DNA of 64,000 nt, taken from contig NZ_CP015207.1 in the NCBI RefSeq assembly GCF_002101375.1, forward strand, positions 2,310,001 to 2,374,000. The letters are read 5' to 3'. The position numbers and the translations under genes are program-made. Positions 34,460 through 43,387 of this stretch are shown here, piece by piece. A model generated the notes under the pieces. It worked only from the letters and a program-made list of their open reading frames with translations, had not been told where the DNA came from and searched no databases. The stretch is from Sporosarcina ureae. GTDB lineage: Bacteria > Bacillota > Bacilli > Bacillales_A > Planococcaceae. Numbering within the stretch: position 1 is the stretch's first letter; the number at the start of each line of letters is the position of its first letter.

Positions 34460-35554
34460 ATGGTCAATATATACGGACATATTACAGAATATATGGGAAC
34501 GGCTTATACAGGACAAGGCGTGCAGCATAAATATGAGGAGTTGCTCGTGGAATCAAAGAAGACCATATTTTTGAAGTGTTTGCCTACGCATTCGTTATCA
34601 CAAGTGTTCAATGACTTGGCGGTTTACTTCGTCAATAGGGGCTATAGTGTGGATAGATTCATGAATCCTGGCCATGTGGATAAAACCGATGCACTTTTCG
34701 TTAAAGGACTGGAACTGTTCATCTTGCAGGCATCCCATCCGATTTCATTCGAGCCGACAGATCTTGGCAAACGCCATAAAGTCTTTTGTTTCTATGACGT
34801 CTATCACCTAGATCAGCTACTCGAACGGCATGACGAAGTGAGTGCTTTGTTGAAAGAAGAAAGATCACGTTTTAGTCAGTCGTTGAAAGAGTTAAAACGA
34901 GCAAAAGCGATTCATGATGAATGGGAAGTAGTTAATATTGCCCGTATGGATTGGCCTCGCCACGAAGAAATTACGGAAGAATTAAAGCAACAATTATTTG
35001 GAACAATTGAACTAACGAAACCGGCCCATGTCTCGCATCGGATTGTCGGTTCATTGTCAGCTGGCAGCGCACATGACTTCATCCCGTCTATCACGAAACG
35101 TACGAAACGTCGCTTTCTGATCAAGGGTTTACCGGGCACAGGCAAGTCGACGATGATGCGAGCGTTAGGAGACGAAGCACAGCGACGTGGGCTAGATGTG
35201 CTGTACGGTTGGTGCGGATTGGATCCGGCAAGTATCGATTTAGTACTGTTTCCGGAGTTATCGGTGTGTCTGTTTGATTCGACGCAACCCCATGCCTACG
35301 ATGCAGAAAGTCCGCGTGATGAATTGGTCGATATCGTGCCGTTATGTGCAGAAGATGAAGAAGCGGAAAAGCAAATTGACGATATACGACGTCGTTATCA
35401 AACGGTGATTGGAGAAGCGGGAAGTCAGATGCAAGCCGCTGTGCAATCACAAAACAGCGCAAGAATTCAAATGGACCGTGCGTTAAACGTGGAAGCATTC
35501 GAGAAGAAGTTGCAGGATTTATATGCGTTTATTAAAGCAATTGAAGAGAAATGA
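34460..35554 (+). CDS. Two-lobed P-loop NTPase (PRK06851-like) with a degenerate N-terminal half
   Basis: A 364-residue protein built from two related halves. The C-terminal half (about residues 200-364) has an intact Walker A, FLIKGLPGTGKSTMMRALG. At the matching place in the N-terminal half (about residues 29-45) the sequence is TIFLKCLPTHSLSQVFND, with no GKS/T, so this lobe probably does not bind ATP. It resembles the PRK06851 family of Bacillus. Function unknown; the fold suggests a nucleotide-dependent regulatory role. The start is uncertain: ATG at 34460 follows GAAAGAAAGG very closely, ATG at 34445 has no site. Confidence 0.75.
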   Translation: MVNIYGHITEYMGTAYTGQGVQHKYEELLVESKKTIFLKCLPTHSLSQVFNDLAVYFVNRGYSVDRFMNPGHVDKTDALFVKGLELFILQASHPISFEPTDLGKRHKVFCFYDVYHLDQLLERHDEVSALLKEERSRFSQSLKELKRAKAIHDEWEVVNIARMDWPRHEEITEELKQQLFGTIELTKPAHVSHRIVGSLSAGSAHDFIPSITKRTKRRFLIKGLPGTGKSTMMRALGDEAQRRGLDVLYGWCGLDPASIDLVLFPELSVCLFDSTQPHAYDAESPRDELVDIVPLCAEDEEAEKQIDDIRRRYQTVIGEAGSQMQAAVQSQNSARIQMDRALNVEAFEKKLQDLYAFIKAIEEK

Positions 35555-35570
35555 TTTTGTATAAGATATA

Positions 35571-35597
35571 AAAAAAACCGCAAATTTGCGGTTTTTT
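35571..35597. terminator. Bidirectional terminator
   Basis: AAAACCGCAAATTTGCGGTTTT with A and T runs on either side. It separates the NTPase gene from the convergent bshB2 gene. Confidence 0.92.
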
Positions 35598-36267
35598 ACT
35601 TGAATTTATGAATATAAAAGGCTTCATTATACAACCAGTCAAGTGCATCCTGATCGTTTGCAGCCCATCGTTTTTCCATGTCGGGTAACATCCAAACCGT
35701 CTGGGAGGCATGTGCGCGTAATGCGGCAATCTTTTTATCTGCTACGTTAGGTGTATGGTGCACAACATGCGGTTCACCAAGTTGATTCAACGTATCATTA
35801 TCGAATGCTTTCATATACAGTAGCGGCCGATTCGCTTCCAGTATACGGCTCATCGCTTCAATCACAGCCACGCCTGTTGCGTTGTGGTCGGGATGTACAG
35901 CAAGCGTCGGGTGGAATGAGATGACTAAAGAAGGATGTAATTCATCAATGAGATCAGTCATCATGTTAACCAGTTTTTCAGGATCTTCAAATTCTATCGT
36001 TTTGTCGCGAAGTCCCATCATGCGTAAATCTGTCAATCCCATCGCATCACACGCATCCAGCAATTCTTGTTTCCGGATTTGTGGAAGCGTCTCGCGGTTT
36101 GCGAAAGGAGGATTACCGAGATTTCTACCCATTTCGCCGAGTGTCAAGCAAGCATACGTCACAGGTACGCCCATTTCAATATATTCTGCAATCGTTCCGG
36201 CGGTGCCGAATGATTCGTCATCGGGATGAGGGAATACAACGAGTACATGTCGTTCTTTTTGCAACAT
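35596..36267 (-). CDS. bshB2: Bacillithiol biosynthesis deacetylase BshB2
   Basis: A 223-residue LmbE/PIG-L-type zinc deacetylase. The metal site is FPHPDDESFGTAG (HPDDE motif) plus HPTLAVHPDHNATG. It removes the acetyl group from GlcNAc-malate in bacillithiol synthesis. The ATG at 36267 follows AAGGGAGA. Together with the upstream yojF gene (17 bp gap) it forms the yojF-yojG(bshB2) pair known from Bacillus. The wider family also deacetylates other N-acetylglucosaminyl compounds. Confidence 0.92.
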   Translation of the reverse strand: MLQKERHVLVVFPHPDDESFGTAGTIAEYIEMGVPVTYACLTLGEMGRNLGNPPFANRETLPQIRKQELLDACDAMGLTDLRMMGLRDKTIEFEDPEKLVNMMTDLIDELHPSLVISFHPTLAVHPDHNATGVAVIEAMSRILEANRPLLYMKAFDNDTLNQLGEPHVVHHTPNVADKKIAALRAHASQTVWMLPDMEKRWAANDQDALDWLYNEAFYIHKFK

Positions 36268-36283
36268 CAAATAATCTCCCTTC

Positions 36284-36634
36284 TTAATAAGCAAATGGCG
36301 TTTCACTGATTTCAAGCGCTACCGCAAGCTTTCCGTCAGGTCCAAGTCCCGCCATCAGTAAACGATTATGCTCGTCGACTGTATAATGTGTGATCCCTTG
36401 TGCATAAATCCAGCCACTCGGCAACTTCAGACCGACACGGTGCGGAGATTCGCCTGCCACTTTGCCAAGTTCGTAACGGATAATGACATTACGAATAAAC
36501 GCGCCCGCATTGAAAAATCCTTCTTGGAAATGTGAAGCATACGATCCATTTGTCGTTTCCAAATGTATGTAGACATCTTTATTGGCAAAGGAGTTCAGTA
36601 ACTCTTGTAAATGTTTCACGTCAACAGATTCCAT
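36284..36634 (-). CDS. yojF: YojF family protein (DUF1806)
   Basis: A 116-residue protein matching YojF: NKDVYIHLETTNGSYA, then FFNAGAFIRNVIIRYELGK, and the end GPDGKLAVALEISETPFAY. It sits directly upstream of bshB2 in the same direction, the standard arrangement. AGGAGG lies six bases before the ATG at 36634; an earlier ATG at 36640 touches the site. Biochemical role unknown, presumably linked to bacillithiol. Confidence 0.88.
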   Translation of the reverse strand: MESVDVKHLQELLNSFANKDVYIHLETTNGSYASHFQEGFFNAGAFIRNVIIRYELGKVAGESPHRVGLKLPSGWIYAQGITHYTVDEHNRLLMAGLGPDGKLAVALEISETPFAY

Positions 36635-36759
36635 ACTCATCCTCCTAAATCTTGCAGTCATTTCGCTGCAATCTTTCTATTTAAGTAGTATATAGATATT
36701 GCGGTTTGAATGCGATTAGACGGCTCACTAAAGGTCGGAGTGCACCTTTTACGCATGTG

Positions 36760-37593
36760 TTATACTTCCTGCAGTTCTACCTGTGGCACGTCGAACTGAT
36801 TTTTCGCACCGTGCATGACAGGTCCTACATACTCATTAAGCTTCCAGCCGTGTGCGATTGCTGCTGTGACAAACTGCTTCGCTTGAATAACCGCGTCTTT
36901 AATCGACAAGCCATTCGCCAAATTGGCTGTGATAGCGGCTGCAAATGTACAGCCCGCACCATGATTATGATACGTATCAGATCTTTTTGATTTGAGTAAT
37001 GTATACGTCAATCCATCGTAGAATAAATCCACTGCTTCTTCATGATCGAGTTGTTTACCACCTTTGATCACGACATTACGTGCACCGAGTTCATGAATTT
37101 TCTGTGCTGCTACTTTCATGTCTTCGATTGTTTTCGGTGTTTTCATAGAAGCTAATTGTCCCGCTTCGAATAAGTTCGGCGTAACGATTTCTGCTTTTGG
37201 CAGGAGATATGTAATCATCGCATCCGTATTCCCGGGATTCAATACTTCATCTTCCCCTTTACACACCATAACAGGGTCGATCACCACGTGATCCAAACCG
37301 GATTCATCAATTGCCTGACCTGCCGTTTGAATGACTTCTTCTGTACTCAACATGCCTGTTTTGATAGCATCGACTCCAGTAGACAATGCCGTTTTCAATT
37401 GTGCTTTTACGACATCGATTGGCAATGAATAAACATTATGTGACCAATTTTGATCGGGATCCATCGTGACAACCACTGTCACTGCCGTCATGCCATACGT
37501 ACCGTGCTCCTGAAAAGTTTTTAAATCCGCCTGAATACCTGCACCGCCTGATGTATCCGAGCCTGCAATCGTTAAGGTTTTCTTCAATGACAT
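36760..37593 (-). CDS. pdxK: Pyridoxal kinase / HMP-phosphate kinase family (PdxK, ThiD-like)
   Basis: A 277-residue ribokinase-fold kinase of the ThiD/PdxK family: TIAGSDTSGGAGIQADLKTF, VIDPVMVCKG, VTPNLFEAGQL and the anion-hole/catalytic motif NHGAGCTFAAAI with the catalytic Cys/Gly region. The HGAGCT variant and the position next to ung resemble Bacillus subtilis PdxK (formerly ThiD/YwdB), which phosphorylates pyridoxal. The ATG at 37593 follows AAAGGAGA; the longer frame to 37719 is not supported. The phosphate acceptor (pyridoxal or hydroxymethylpyrimidine) cannot be fixed from sequence alone. Confidence 0.9.
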   Translation of the reverse strand: MSLKKTLTIAGSDTSGGAGIQADLKTFQEHGTYGMTAVTVVVTMDPDQNWSHNVYSLPIDVVKAQLKTALSTGVDAIKTGMLSTEEVIQTAGQAIDESGLDHVVIDPVMVCKGEDEVLNPGNTDAMITYLLPKAEIVTPNLFEAGQLASMKTPKTIEDMKVAAQKIHELGARNVVIKGGKQLDHEEAVDLFYDGLTYTLLKSKRSDTYHNHGAGCTFAAAITANLANGLSIKDAVIQAKQFVTAAIAHGWKLNEYVGPVMHGAKNQFDVPQVELQEV

Positions 37594-37788
37594 AATAAAA
37601 CGTCTCCTTTGCCTACTAAATTTTGTTGTTACGTATAGTATACAACTAATTGTCGAAATACAAACAACTCGGGTATGATGAAAGTCTAGGAAGCTTGTAA
37701 TACGTACAGGTTTTGCCATTGAAACCTATTATTCTACAGAACGTACAAATAGAAGCGGAGTGTTGGATCATACGAGAGGATGTGAGCC

Positions 37789-38544
37789 ATGAGTAAGCAT
37801 GAATCGTCTAAGAGAGAGAAGAAAGATTGGACGAAGGCTGATGCTCAAGCCGCTGTGACATTCACTGGACGGAAAAAGACCAAACGGAAGCGAAGAGGAG
37901 GAATTCTCGAACTCGCCTTTACTTTATGGTCTTCGTGGAGAACAACATATATTTTATTAATTGTACTATTGGTCGCCGCACTTATTACCCTGCCAATCGC
38001 AGGCTTTTATTTAATGCAACTGGGCTCTACTTTTTCAGAACAAAAGACGGCATTTGTCGAGCGTGTCCAAGAGCTACAGGAACTGACAACGGCGGAAGCT
38101 TATACGAAAGTGCTCGTCAAACGTACTGACAATGAATTGTTCGGTAAAAACATCGGTGTTAATTTTCCTGGAACGAAGCGGAATTTATTAGTGGTCATTC
38201 CAGGTTCAATCAAGGCCGGAATTGATCTAAGTGAAATCACCGAGCAGGATATGCAAGTGGACGAAGAAGAGAAACGTATTGAGCTGACGATACCAAAAGC
38301 TGAATTCGTCGGTGGTGCGGAATTGTATTTCGATAAAGTGGAAGTCTATTCTGTAGAAGGATTATTTCGTGGAAAAGCAGACATTAAAGAAGGCTATGAA
38401 TTAGCGAATGAAGCCAAAACGCTAATAATGGAAGAGGCATCCGAACAAGGTGTCCTGGAATCCGCAGAGAAAAATGCAGTAAAAACACTAAAAGATATGT
38501 TTTCATTTGCAGGCTATCAACTAGATATTGAATTTAAGGAGTGA
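37789..38544 (+). CDS. DUF4230 membrane protein
   Basis: A 251-residue protein with a long basic N-terminus ([10 protein letters not shown]), one membrane helix at about residues 57-77 ([20 protein letters not shown]), and an outer domain of DUF4230 type. The latter includes [29 protein letters not shown] and a C-terminal helix pair ending [15 protein letters not shown]. Function unknown. Its stop lies 8 bp before the ung start and the ung ribosome site is inside it, so the two are coupled. Confidence 0.8.
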   Translation: MSKHESSKREKKDWTKADAQAAVTFTGRKKTKRKRRGGILELAFTLWSSWRTTYILLIVLLVAALITLPIAGFYLMQLGSTFSEQKTAFVERVQELQELTTAEAYTKVLVKRTDNELFGKNIGVNFPGTKRNLLVVIPGSIKAGIDLSEITEQDMQVDEEEKRIELTIPKAEFVGGAELYFDKVEVYSVEGLFRGKADIKEGYELANEAKTLIMEEASEQGVLESAEKNAVKTLKDMFSFAGYQLDIEFKE

Positions 38545-38549
38545 TGCAT

Positions 38550-39227
38550 ATGGTAGCAGAATTTCGTAATGATTGGGATCACATATTAAAAGATGAATTC
38601 GATAAACCGTATTATCAGGAGCTGCGTACTTTTCTTCGCGAAGAATACACAAATCACATCATCTATCCACAAATGTCTGATATGTGGACAGCTTTTAAAC
38701 TGACGCCTTTTCAGGATGTCAAAGTCGTGATTTTGGGCCAAGATCCGTATCATGGGCCCAAACAAGCTCATGGTATGAGTTTTTCTGTGCAGCCTGGCGT
38801 GAAAGTGCCACCAAGTTTACGCAATATCTTTAAAGAGCTATCATCAGATATTGGAATGGATGTTCCGACTGAAGGAATATTGACAGGATGGGCCGAACAA
38901 GGTGTATTATTATTGAATACGGTATTGACTGTGCGCGAAGGAGCAGCTGCTTCGCATCGCGGAAAAGGTTGGGAACTCTTTACGGACGAAGTCATTCGTA
39001 AACTGTCGATGCGCAGTGCACCAATTGTTTTCATTTTATGGGGAAGACATGCGCAAGAAAAAGCGGCATTGATCAATCGCAGACGTCATGCCATTATCGA
39101 ATCGCCTCATCCGAGTCCTTTCAGTGCATCTAGAGGATTCTTTGGCAGTAAGCCGTTTTCTAAAACGAATGACTATTTACGCAAGTGGGGAAGAGAGCCA
39201 ATTGATTGGGCGAAAACTACCAAGTGA
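38550..39227 (+). CDS. ung: Uracil-DNA glycosylase
   Basis: A 225-residue family-1 uracil-DNA glycosylase. The water-activating motif [13 protein letters not shown], the uracil-binding [11 protein letters not shown] with SHRGKGWE, and the DNA-intercalation loop [13 protein letters not shown] are intact. It removes uracil from DNA as the first step of base excision repair. The ATG at 38550 is eight bases after AAGGAG; the GTG at 38541 overlaps the site. It begins a chain of coupled genes (58-residue protein, ywdI). Confidence 0.95.
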   Translation: MVAEFRNDWDHILKDEFDKPYYQELRTFLREEYTNHIIYPQMSDMWTAFKLTPFQDVKVVILGQDPYHGPKQAHGMSFSVQPGVKVPPSLRNIFKELSSDIGMDVPTEGILTGWAEQGVLLLNTVLTVREGAAASHRGKGWELFTDEVIRKLSMRSAPIVFILWGRHAQEKAALINRRRHAIIESPHPSPFSASRGFFGSKPFSKTNDYLRKWGREPIDWAKTTK

Positions 39228-39249
39228 ATAACTAGAAAGGATGTGTACG

Positions 39250-39426
39250 ATGGCAGTCAATTGCTTCGACTGTATCTTCTTTTATACAACTTGGGACCCG
39301 GCAAGTCCGCGGGGCTGTAAGGCATATGGATTCAAGACGAAAATGTTGCCATCTATAGTGGTAAAGCGCTCTTCTGGTATGGAGTGTATGAAATTCGAAC
39401 CGAAAAAGGGGATGAAAATGCGATGA
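39250..39426 (+). CDS. Conserved small Cys-rich protein downstream of ung
   Basis: A 58-residue protein: AVNCFDCIFFYTTWDPASPR, GCKAYGFKTK, SSGMECMKFE. The CxxC, GC and final Cys look like a small metal-binding knuckle. I recall very similar short proteins downstream of ung in other Bacillota, but they have no assigned function. GAAAGG lies nine bases before the ATG at 39250 (an ATG at 39241 abuts it). The stop TGA overlaps the next start (ATGA), so it is translationally coupled to ywdI. Confidence 0.8.
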   Translation: MAVNCFDCIFFYTTWDPASPRGCKAYGFKTKMLPSIVVKRSSGMECMKFEPKKGMKMR

Positions 39427-39686
39427 TCACAGCTGCACAATTGCTTGGAGAAATGGAGCAACAAGTACGCTTGGCGAAACAAACACAGAATGAGGCGACG
39501 CGAAGAGAAGCCATTTATGCTGTGCGGACGTTATGTAATTTGATGCTCGGTGATGACAGACCTTCTGCACCGGCCATCCCGCAAGCTATACAAATGAGCA
39601 CTGTACATGCAACGCCGATTACGTCACTGAGCGAGCAACCATTACGTGAAGAAGATGCCAACGGTGAGTCGTTATTTGATTTTTAA
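39423..39686 (+). CDS. ywdI: YwdI-like protein (DUF5327)
   Basis: An 87-residue protein opening MITAAQLLGEMEQQVRLAKQ, followed by a helical region and an acidic, disordered tail. This matches the small YwdI proteins of Bacillus, which follow ung. It starts with ATG inside the ATGA overlap with the Cys-rich protein gene; AAAAAGGGGA lies upstream. Function unknown. Confidence 0.8.
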   Translation: MITAAQLLGEMEQQVRLAKQTQNEATRREAIYAVRTLCNLMLGDDRPSAPAIPQAIQMSTVHATPITSLSEQPLREEDANGESLFDF

Positions 39687-39784
39687 TAGCGCCACAAACC
39701 GTTCAAACACTATCATGTCTACGTGTTTTACTATGGTAGACTGGAAACAGGGTATACAATATTCGTTAGAAAGAAGGAATAATT

Positions 39785-40165
39785 ATGCCGTTTTTTATTA
39801 TTGCAGGAGCTATTAATGCCGCGATTGCAGTTGGGTTTGGGGCGTTTGGTGCACACGCATTGAAAGATCGTCTGTCCGAACATTACTTAGCCGTCTGGGA
39901 AACCGCGGTACAATACCAGATGTTCCATGCGATTGCATTACTCGCAATCGGTATTTTGATGAGCAACGCATTGCTTGGACCATCGACGCAACTATCATGG
40001 GCTGGCTATTTAATTCTAGCTGGTATCGTTATTTTCTCAGGAAGCCTGTATGTACTCAGCTTGTCTGGAATCGGAATTCTTGGCGCTATCACACCGATTG
40101 GTGGAGTTGCATTCATCGCGGGATGGATTATGTTGATCATTGCGGCAGTGAAATTCGGAAGATAA
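39785..40165 (+). CDS. ywdK: YwdK, DUF423 membrane protein
   Basis: A 126-residue protein with four transmembrane helices and the DUF423 signature [15 protein letters not shown] near the start, ENW-like [19 protein letters not shown], and [18 protein letters not shown] near the end. AGAAGGAA precedes the ATG. Widespread, function unknown. The position between ywdI and gerQ matches the Bacillus order. Confidence 0.92.
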   Translation: MPFFIIAGAINAAIAVGFGAFGAHALKDRLSEHYLAVWETAVQYQMFHAIALLAIGILMSNALLGPSTQLSWAGYLILAGIVIFSGSLYVLSLSGIGILGAITPIGGVAFIAGWIMLIIAAVKFGR

Positions 40166-40171
40166 CAAAGG

Positions 40172-40199
40172 AAAACCGCTCAAGGTGAGCGGTTTTTTC
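40172..40199. terminator. Terminator between ywdK and gerQ
   Basis: AAAACCGCTC pairs with GAGCGGTTTT around AAGGT, followed by T residues; it abuts the gerQ stop on the other strand and probably serves both genes. Confidence 0.9.
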
Positions 40200-40544
40200 T
40201 TATGGCGTTTGGTCGAAGTAATTTAATTCCTCTGGGAACTCCGCATAATCGAAGTAGATCATAGGGAATAAATAGCGTCGCCCTGTATTGGCTTGGCTGA
40301 GGATGACGTGATCGCGTCCTGCAGCTTCTACCATACCTGTGATAGCTATCGTGTTTTTGCCTGCTTCTACCGCATGCTCGAATGAAAAATGAAAGACGCC
40401 GGGTTTTCCTCTGTTAAGCCGTAAAATATTCTCGATGTACGACTGTTCTCTAAAAGGTGTAGTTGGTACGTTCCCCTGTATATTTGTTTGTGGTGGTACC
40501 ATTTGTTGCTGGGCATAGCCAGGATTCCAATAATATTGAACCAT
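40200..40544 (-). CDS. gerQ: Spore coat protein GerQ
   Basis: A 114-residue protein with a short Gln/Pro/Tyr-rich N-terminus (YYWNPGYAQQQMVPPQ) and the conserved GerQ core SYIENILRLNRGKPGVFHFS, then TGMVEAAGRDHVILSQ and the YFDYAEFPEELNYF end. In Bacillus subtilis GerQ is cross-linked into the spore coat and holds the cortex-lytic enzyme CwlJ in place. AGAGGATG precedes the ATG. It is direct evidence that the host makes spores. A mother-cell (sigma-E/K) promoter is expected, but I did not identify one. Confidence 0.95.
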   Translation of the reverse strand: MVQYYWNPGYAQQQMVPPQTNIQGNVPTTPFREQSYIENILRLNRGKPGVFHFSFEHAVEAGKNTIAITGMVEAAGRDHVILSQANTGRRYLFPMIYFDYAEFPEELNYFDQTP

Positions 40545-40762
40545 TTCAACATCCTCTCCAGATCTGTTAGTTTTACTTGCGGGCAGTCTTGTTGGGCGAG
40601 GGAAAGGTGCGTTTCGTGCTGAAGTAGCCTGTGTGAAACGGGCAAGCGCTTTTATTCCCTTTTTTTGTCGCGATGACAGCTAAAGCAAAACCCCCTTGGT
40701 TGTATCTTATGTTGGAAGGGTGGTGGGTATGAATGATGTTTTTTGGAGAGGAGTTCGAGTGC

Positions 40763-41336
40763 TGGGGGAAGGTAACGTTACGCTGCGTTCCAGGCGGACG
40801 CGTTCGGGAGGGCCCGCGGTAAGCCAACCAGGTCGCTTCGCTTCCTTTTGGTTGTCTTACCTGTCGAGCTGATCCTCCCCGAGTCGCCGCCTTCCACTTC
40901 GCTTCACTAGTGTTTCTATTGTGAATTGGAATGGGGAATTCAAGGTCTGAGTGAAGGTAGCGTTACGCTACGTTCCAGGCGGACGCGTTCGGGAGGGCCC
41001 GCGGTAAGCCAACCAGGTCGCTTCGCTTCCTATTGGTTGTCTTACCTGTCGAGCTGATCCTCCCCGAGTCGCCGCCCTCCACTTCGCTTCACTAGTGTTT
41101 TTATTGTGAATTGGAATGGGGAGTTCAAGGTCTGGGGGAAGGTAGCGTTACGCTACGTTCCAGGCGGACGCGTTCGGGAGGGCTCGCGGTAAGCCAACCA
41201 GGTCGCTTCGCTTCCTTTTGGTTGTCTTACCTGTCGAGCTGATCCTCCCCGAGTCGCCGCCTTCCACTTCGCTTCACTAGTGTTTCTATTGTGAATTGGA
41301 ATGGAGAATTCAAGGTCTGGGGAAGGTAACGTTGCG
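40763..41336 (-). repeat. GC-rich hairpin family, three 185-bp tandem copies plus a partial one
   Basis: Units start near 40763, 40948 and 41133, with the CGTTCCAGGCGGACGCG landmark at 40786, 40971 and 41156: an exact 185-bp period. Each unit holds GGTAAGCCAACC pairing with TTGGTTGTCTTACC around a GC-rich loop, and a TCGCTTCGCTTCC core. A fourth partial unit ends at 41336. The three units are nearly identical, so the expansion is recent. It fills the 840-bp gap between gerQ and hemQ. Confidence 0.92.
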
Positions 41337-41339
41337 CAC

Positions 41340-41371
41340 AAAAAAGCCGCGAATTATTTCATTCGCGGCTT
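41340..41371 (-). terminator. Terminator of hemQ
   Basis: AGCCGCGAAT pairs with ATTCGCGGCT, followed on the minus strand by TTTTTT, just past the hemQ stop. Confidence 0.92.
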
Positions 41372-41384
41372 AGGTCTAAACGTA

Positions 41385-42134
41385 TTATACTTCAAAAAAT
41401 GCTGCGCGCTTGTCCGCGTCTAAAATCGTACCGATGAAGAATGAGCCAAATACGCCGTAACGTGCACTGACTTCGTCAAAACGCATTTCATAGACGAGCT
41501 TCTTGAACTGCAATATGTCATCAGAGAACAACGTGACGCCCCACTCGTAATCATCAAAGCCGACGGATCCGGAAATGATTTGCTTCACTTTACCTGCATA
41601 TCCGCGGCCAATCATGCCGTGGCTGCGCATTAAACTTTTGCGGTTGTCCATGTCGAGCATGTACCAATTGTCTTCGCCTTCGCGCTTCTTGTCCATTGGA
41701 TAGAAACAAACATATTGGCTACGTGGTAATTCAGGATACAAGCGTCCGCGTACATATGGGTTCTGATATGGATCTTCGTCAGATTCACCTGCTAGGTAAT
41801 TTGATAACTCGACTACCGACACATAAGAATACGCTGGGATTGTGTAATCCGCAATGGTTAACTTATTGAATTCCGCTTCCAACTGCTGAAGTTCATCCAT
41901 TGTAGGACGTAATGTCATTAGCATGAAGTCTGCCTTTTGGCCAACTACTGTATAAAACGCGTGACTACCTGTTTTAGCCTCATCCGCTTCTTGTATACGC
42001 TCCAAAAATGTTAGGAATTCATTGACTGCTGCCTGGCGCTCTTCTTTTGAAATCATTTTCCAAGAAGCCCAGTCCATCGTGCGAAAATCGTGAAGTACAT
42101 ACCAACCGTCTAATGTAATAGCTGCTTCATTCAC
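41385..42134 (-). CDS. hemQ: Coproheme decarboxylase HemQ
   Basis: A 249-residue chlorite-dismutase-fold protein of the HemQ type, which converts coproheme III to haem b in the coproporphyrin-dependent route of Gram-positive bacteria. Seen motifs are [15 protein letters not shown] at the N-terminus, the [20 protein letters not shown] stretch with the active-site Tyr/Arg/Lys region, and SHGMIGR carrying the likely haem-ligand His. The start is GTG at 42134 with AAAAGGAGA upstream. It is divergent from pta, as in Bacillus subtilis (ywfI-pta). Confidence 0.95.
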   Translation of the reverse strand: MNEAAITLDGWYVLHDFRTMDWASWKMISKEERQAAVNEFLTFLERIQEADEAKTGSHAFYTVVGQKADFMLMTLRPTMDELQQLEAEFNKLTIADYTIPAYSYVSVVELSNYLAGESDEDPYQNPYVRGRLYPELPRSQYVCFYPMDKKREGEDNWYMLDMDNRKSLMRSHGMIGRGYAGKVKQIISGSVGFDDYEWGVTLFSDDILQFKKLVYEMRFDEVSARYGVFGSFFIGTILDADKRAAFFEV

Positions 42135-42349
42135 TTGAATTCAGTCTCCTTTTAAATTAAAGTAGTTTCTACTTTAAGTGTATCATAAACAGTCTTTGCT
42201 CGTTAAGGAATAAGGTAAGACCCACGACATACATTACAAAAACGAATAGCTAGTTGACAGTTGTCTGAAAACTTAAGGATTCATAGTGTATTAATTTGTC
42301 TTTTCAGGTATGATGAATAGGAAAATATAACAAAGGGTGGGAATTACAT

Positions 42350-43324
42350 ATGGCAGATCTTTTTGAAGGTATTCGTAAAACGTTGGAAGGTAAGGGAAAG
42401 ACGATTGTATTACCTGAAGGGGAAGACGTTAGAATACTAGAAGCAGCTGTACATCTTCAACAAGAGGGGATTATTACACCAGTTTTATTAGGTAATGAAG
42501 AAGCGGTAAATAAAGCAGCAAAAGATAGTGGCTTCGATATTTCTGAAATTAAGCTGATTGATCCTGCAAACGCTTCCTATTTTGAAGAACTGGCGGAGAA
42601 ATTCGTTGAACGGCGTGCAGGAAAAGCTACAATTGAGCAAGCGCGCGAGCAATTGAAAGATGTAAACTATTTCGGAACTATGCTAATCTATACAGGACGT
42701 GTAGACGGTTTGGTGAGCGGAGCTGCCCATTCGACGGCGGATACAGTTCGTCCGGCATTGCAAATCATCAAGACGAAGCCTGGCATTTCAAAAACTAGCG
42801 GTGCTTTCATTATGATGAAAGCAGAAGAGCGTCTAATTTTTGCAGACTGTGCCATTACTGTGAATCCTTCCGCTAAAGAGTTGGCTGAAATCGCTGTGGA
42901 AAGTACGAAAACTGCAAAAGCATTCGGCATTGATCCGCGCGTTGCCATGCTTTCATTCTCTACTAAAGGTTCTGCTGTGACAGAAGAGACGGAAAAAGTA
43001 GTGGAGGCGGCTAGAATTGCTAAAGAATTAGCACCTGATCTATTGATTGATGGAGAATTTCAATTTGATGCAGCGTATGTACCCAGTGTAGCAGCGAAAA
43101 AAGCGCCCGAATCTGTCATCAAAGGCGATGCAAACGTCTTTATTTTCCCGACACTCGATGCTGGAAACATCGGCTACAAATTGACAGAACGTCTGGGTGG
43201 CTATGAAGCAATCGGTCCAATCCTTCAAGGCTTGAATGGCCCTGTCAACGACTTGTCACGCGGCTGTTCTGCGGAAGATGTCTACAAACTATCAATCATC
43301 ACGGCAGCTCAGAGCTTATCATGA
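42350..43324 (+). CDS. pta: Phosphate acetyltransferase
   Basis: A 324-residue single-domain phosphotransacetylase (acetyl-CoA + phosphate = acetyl phosphate + CoA). Landmarks are KTIVLPEGEDVRILEAA, DGLVSGAAHSTADTVRPALQ, SFSTKGSA, DGEFQFDAAYVP and IFPTLDAGNIGYKLTERL. Usual length. AAAGGGTGGG precedes the ATG. It lies with hemQ upstream and lipL downstream, as in Bacillus subtilis. Confidence 0.97.
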   Translation: MADLFEGIRKTLEGKGKTIVLPEGEDVRILEAAVHLQQEGIITPVLLGNEEAVNKAAKDSGFDISEIKLIDPANASYFEELAEKFVERRAGKATIEQAREQLKDVNYFGTMLIYTGRVDGLVSGAAHSTADTVRPALQIIKTKPGISKTSGAFIMMKAEERLIFADCAITVNPSAKELAEIAVESTKTAKAFGIDPRVAMLSFSTKGSAVTEETEKVVEAARIAKELAPDLLIDGEFQFDAAYVPSVAAKKAPESVIKGDANVFIFPTLDAGNIGYKLTERLGGYEAIGPILQGLNGPVNDLSRGCSAEDVYKLSIITAAQSLS

Positions 43325-43387
43325 CAGGCTCGTAGTTTGTGAACCGTCTACATATAATCCAGATCACTCACTATAGGAGAGCTAGAG

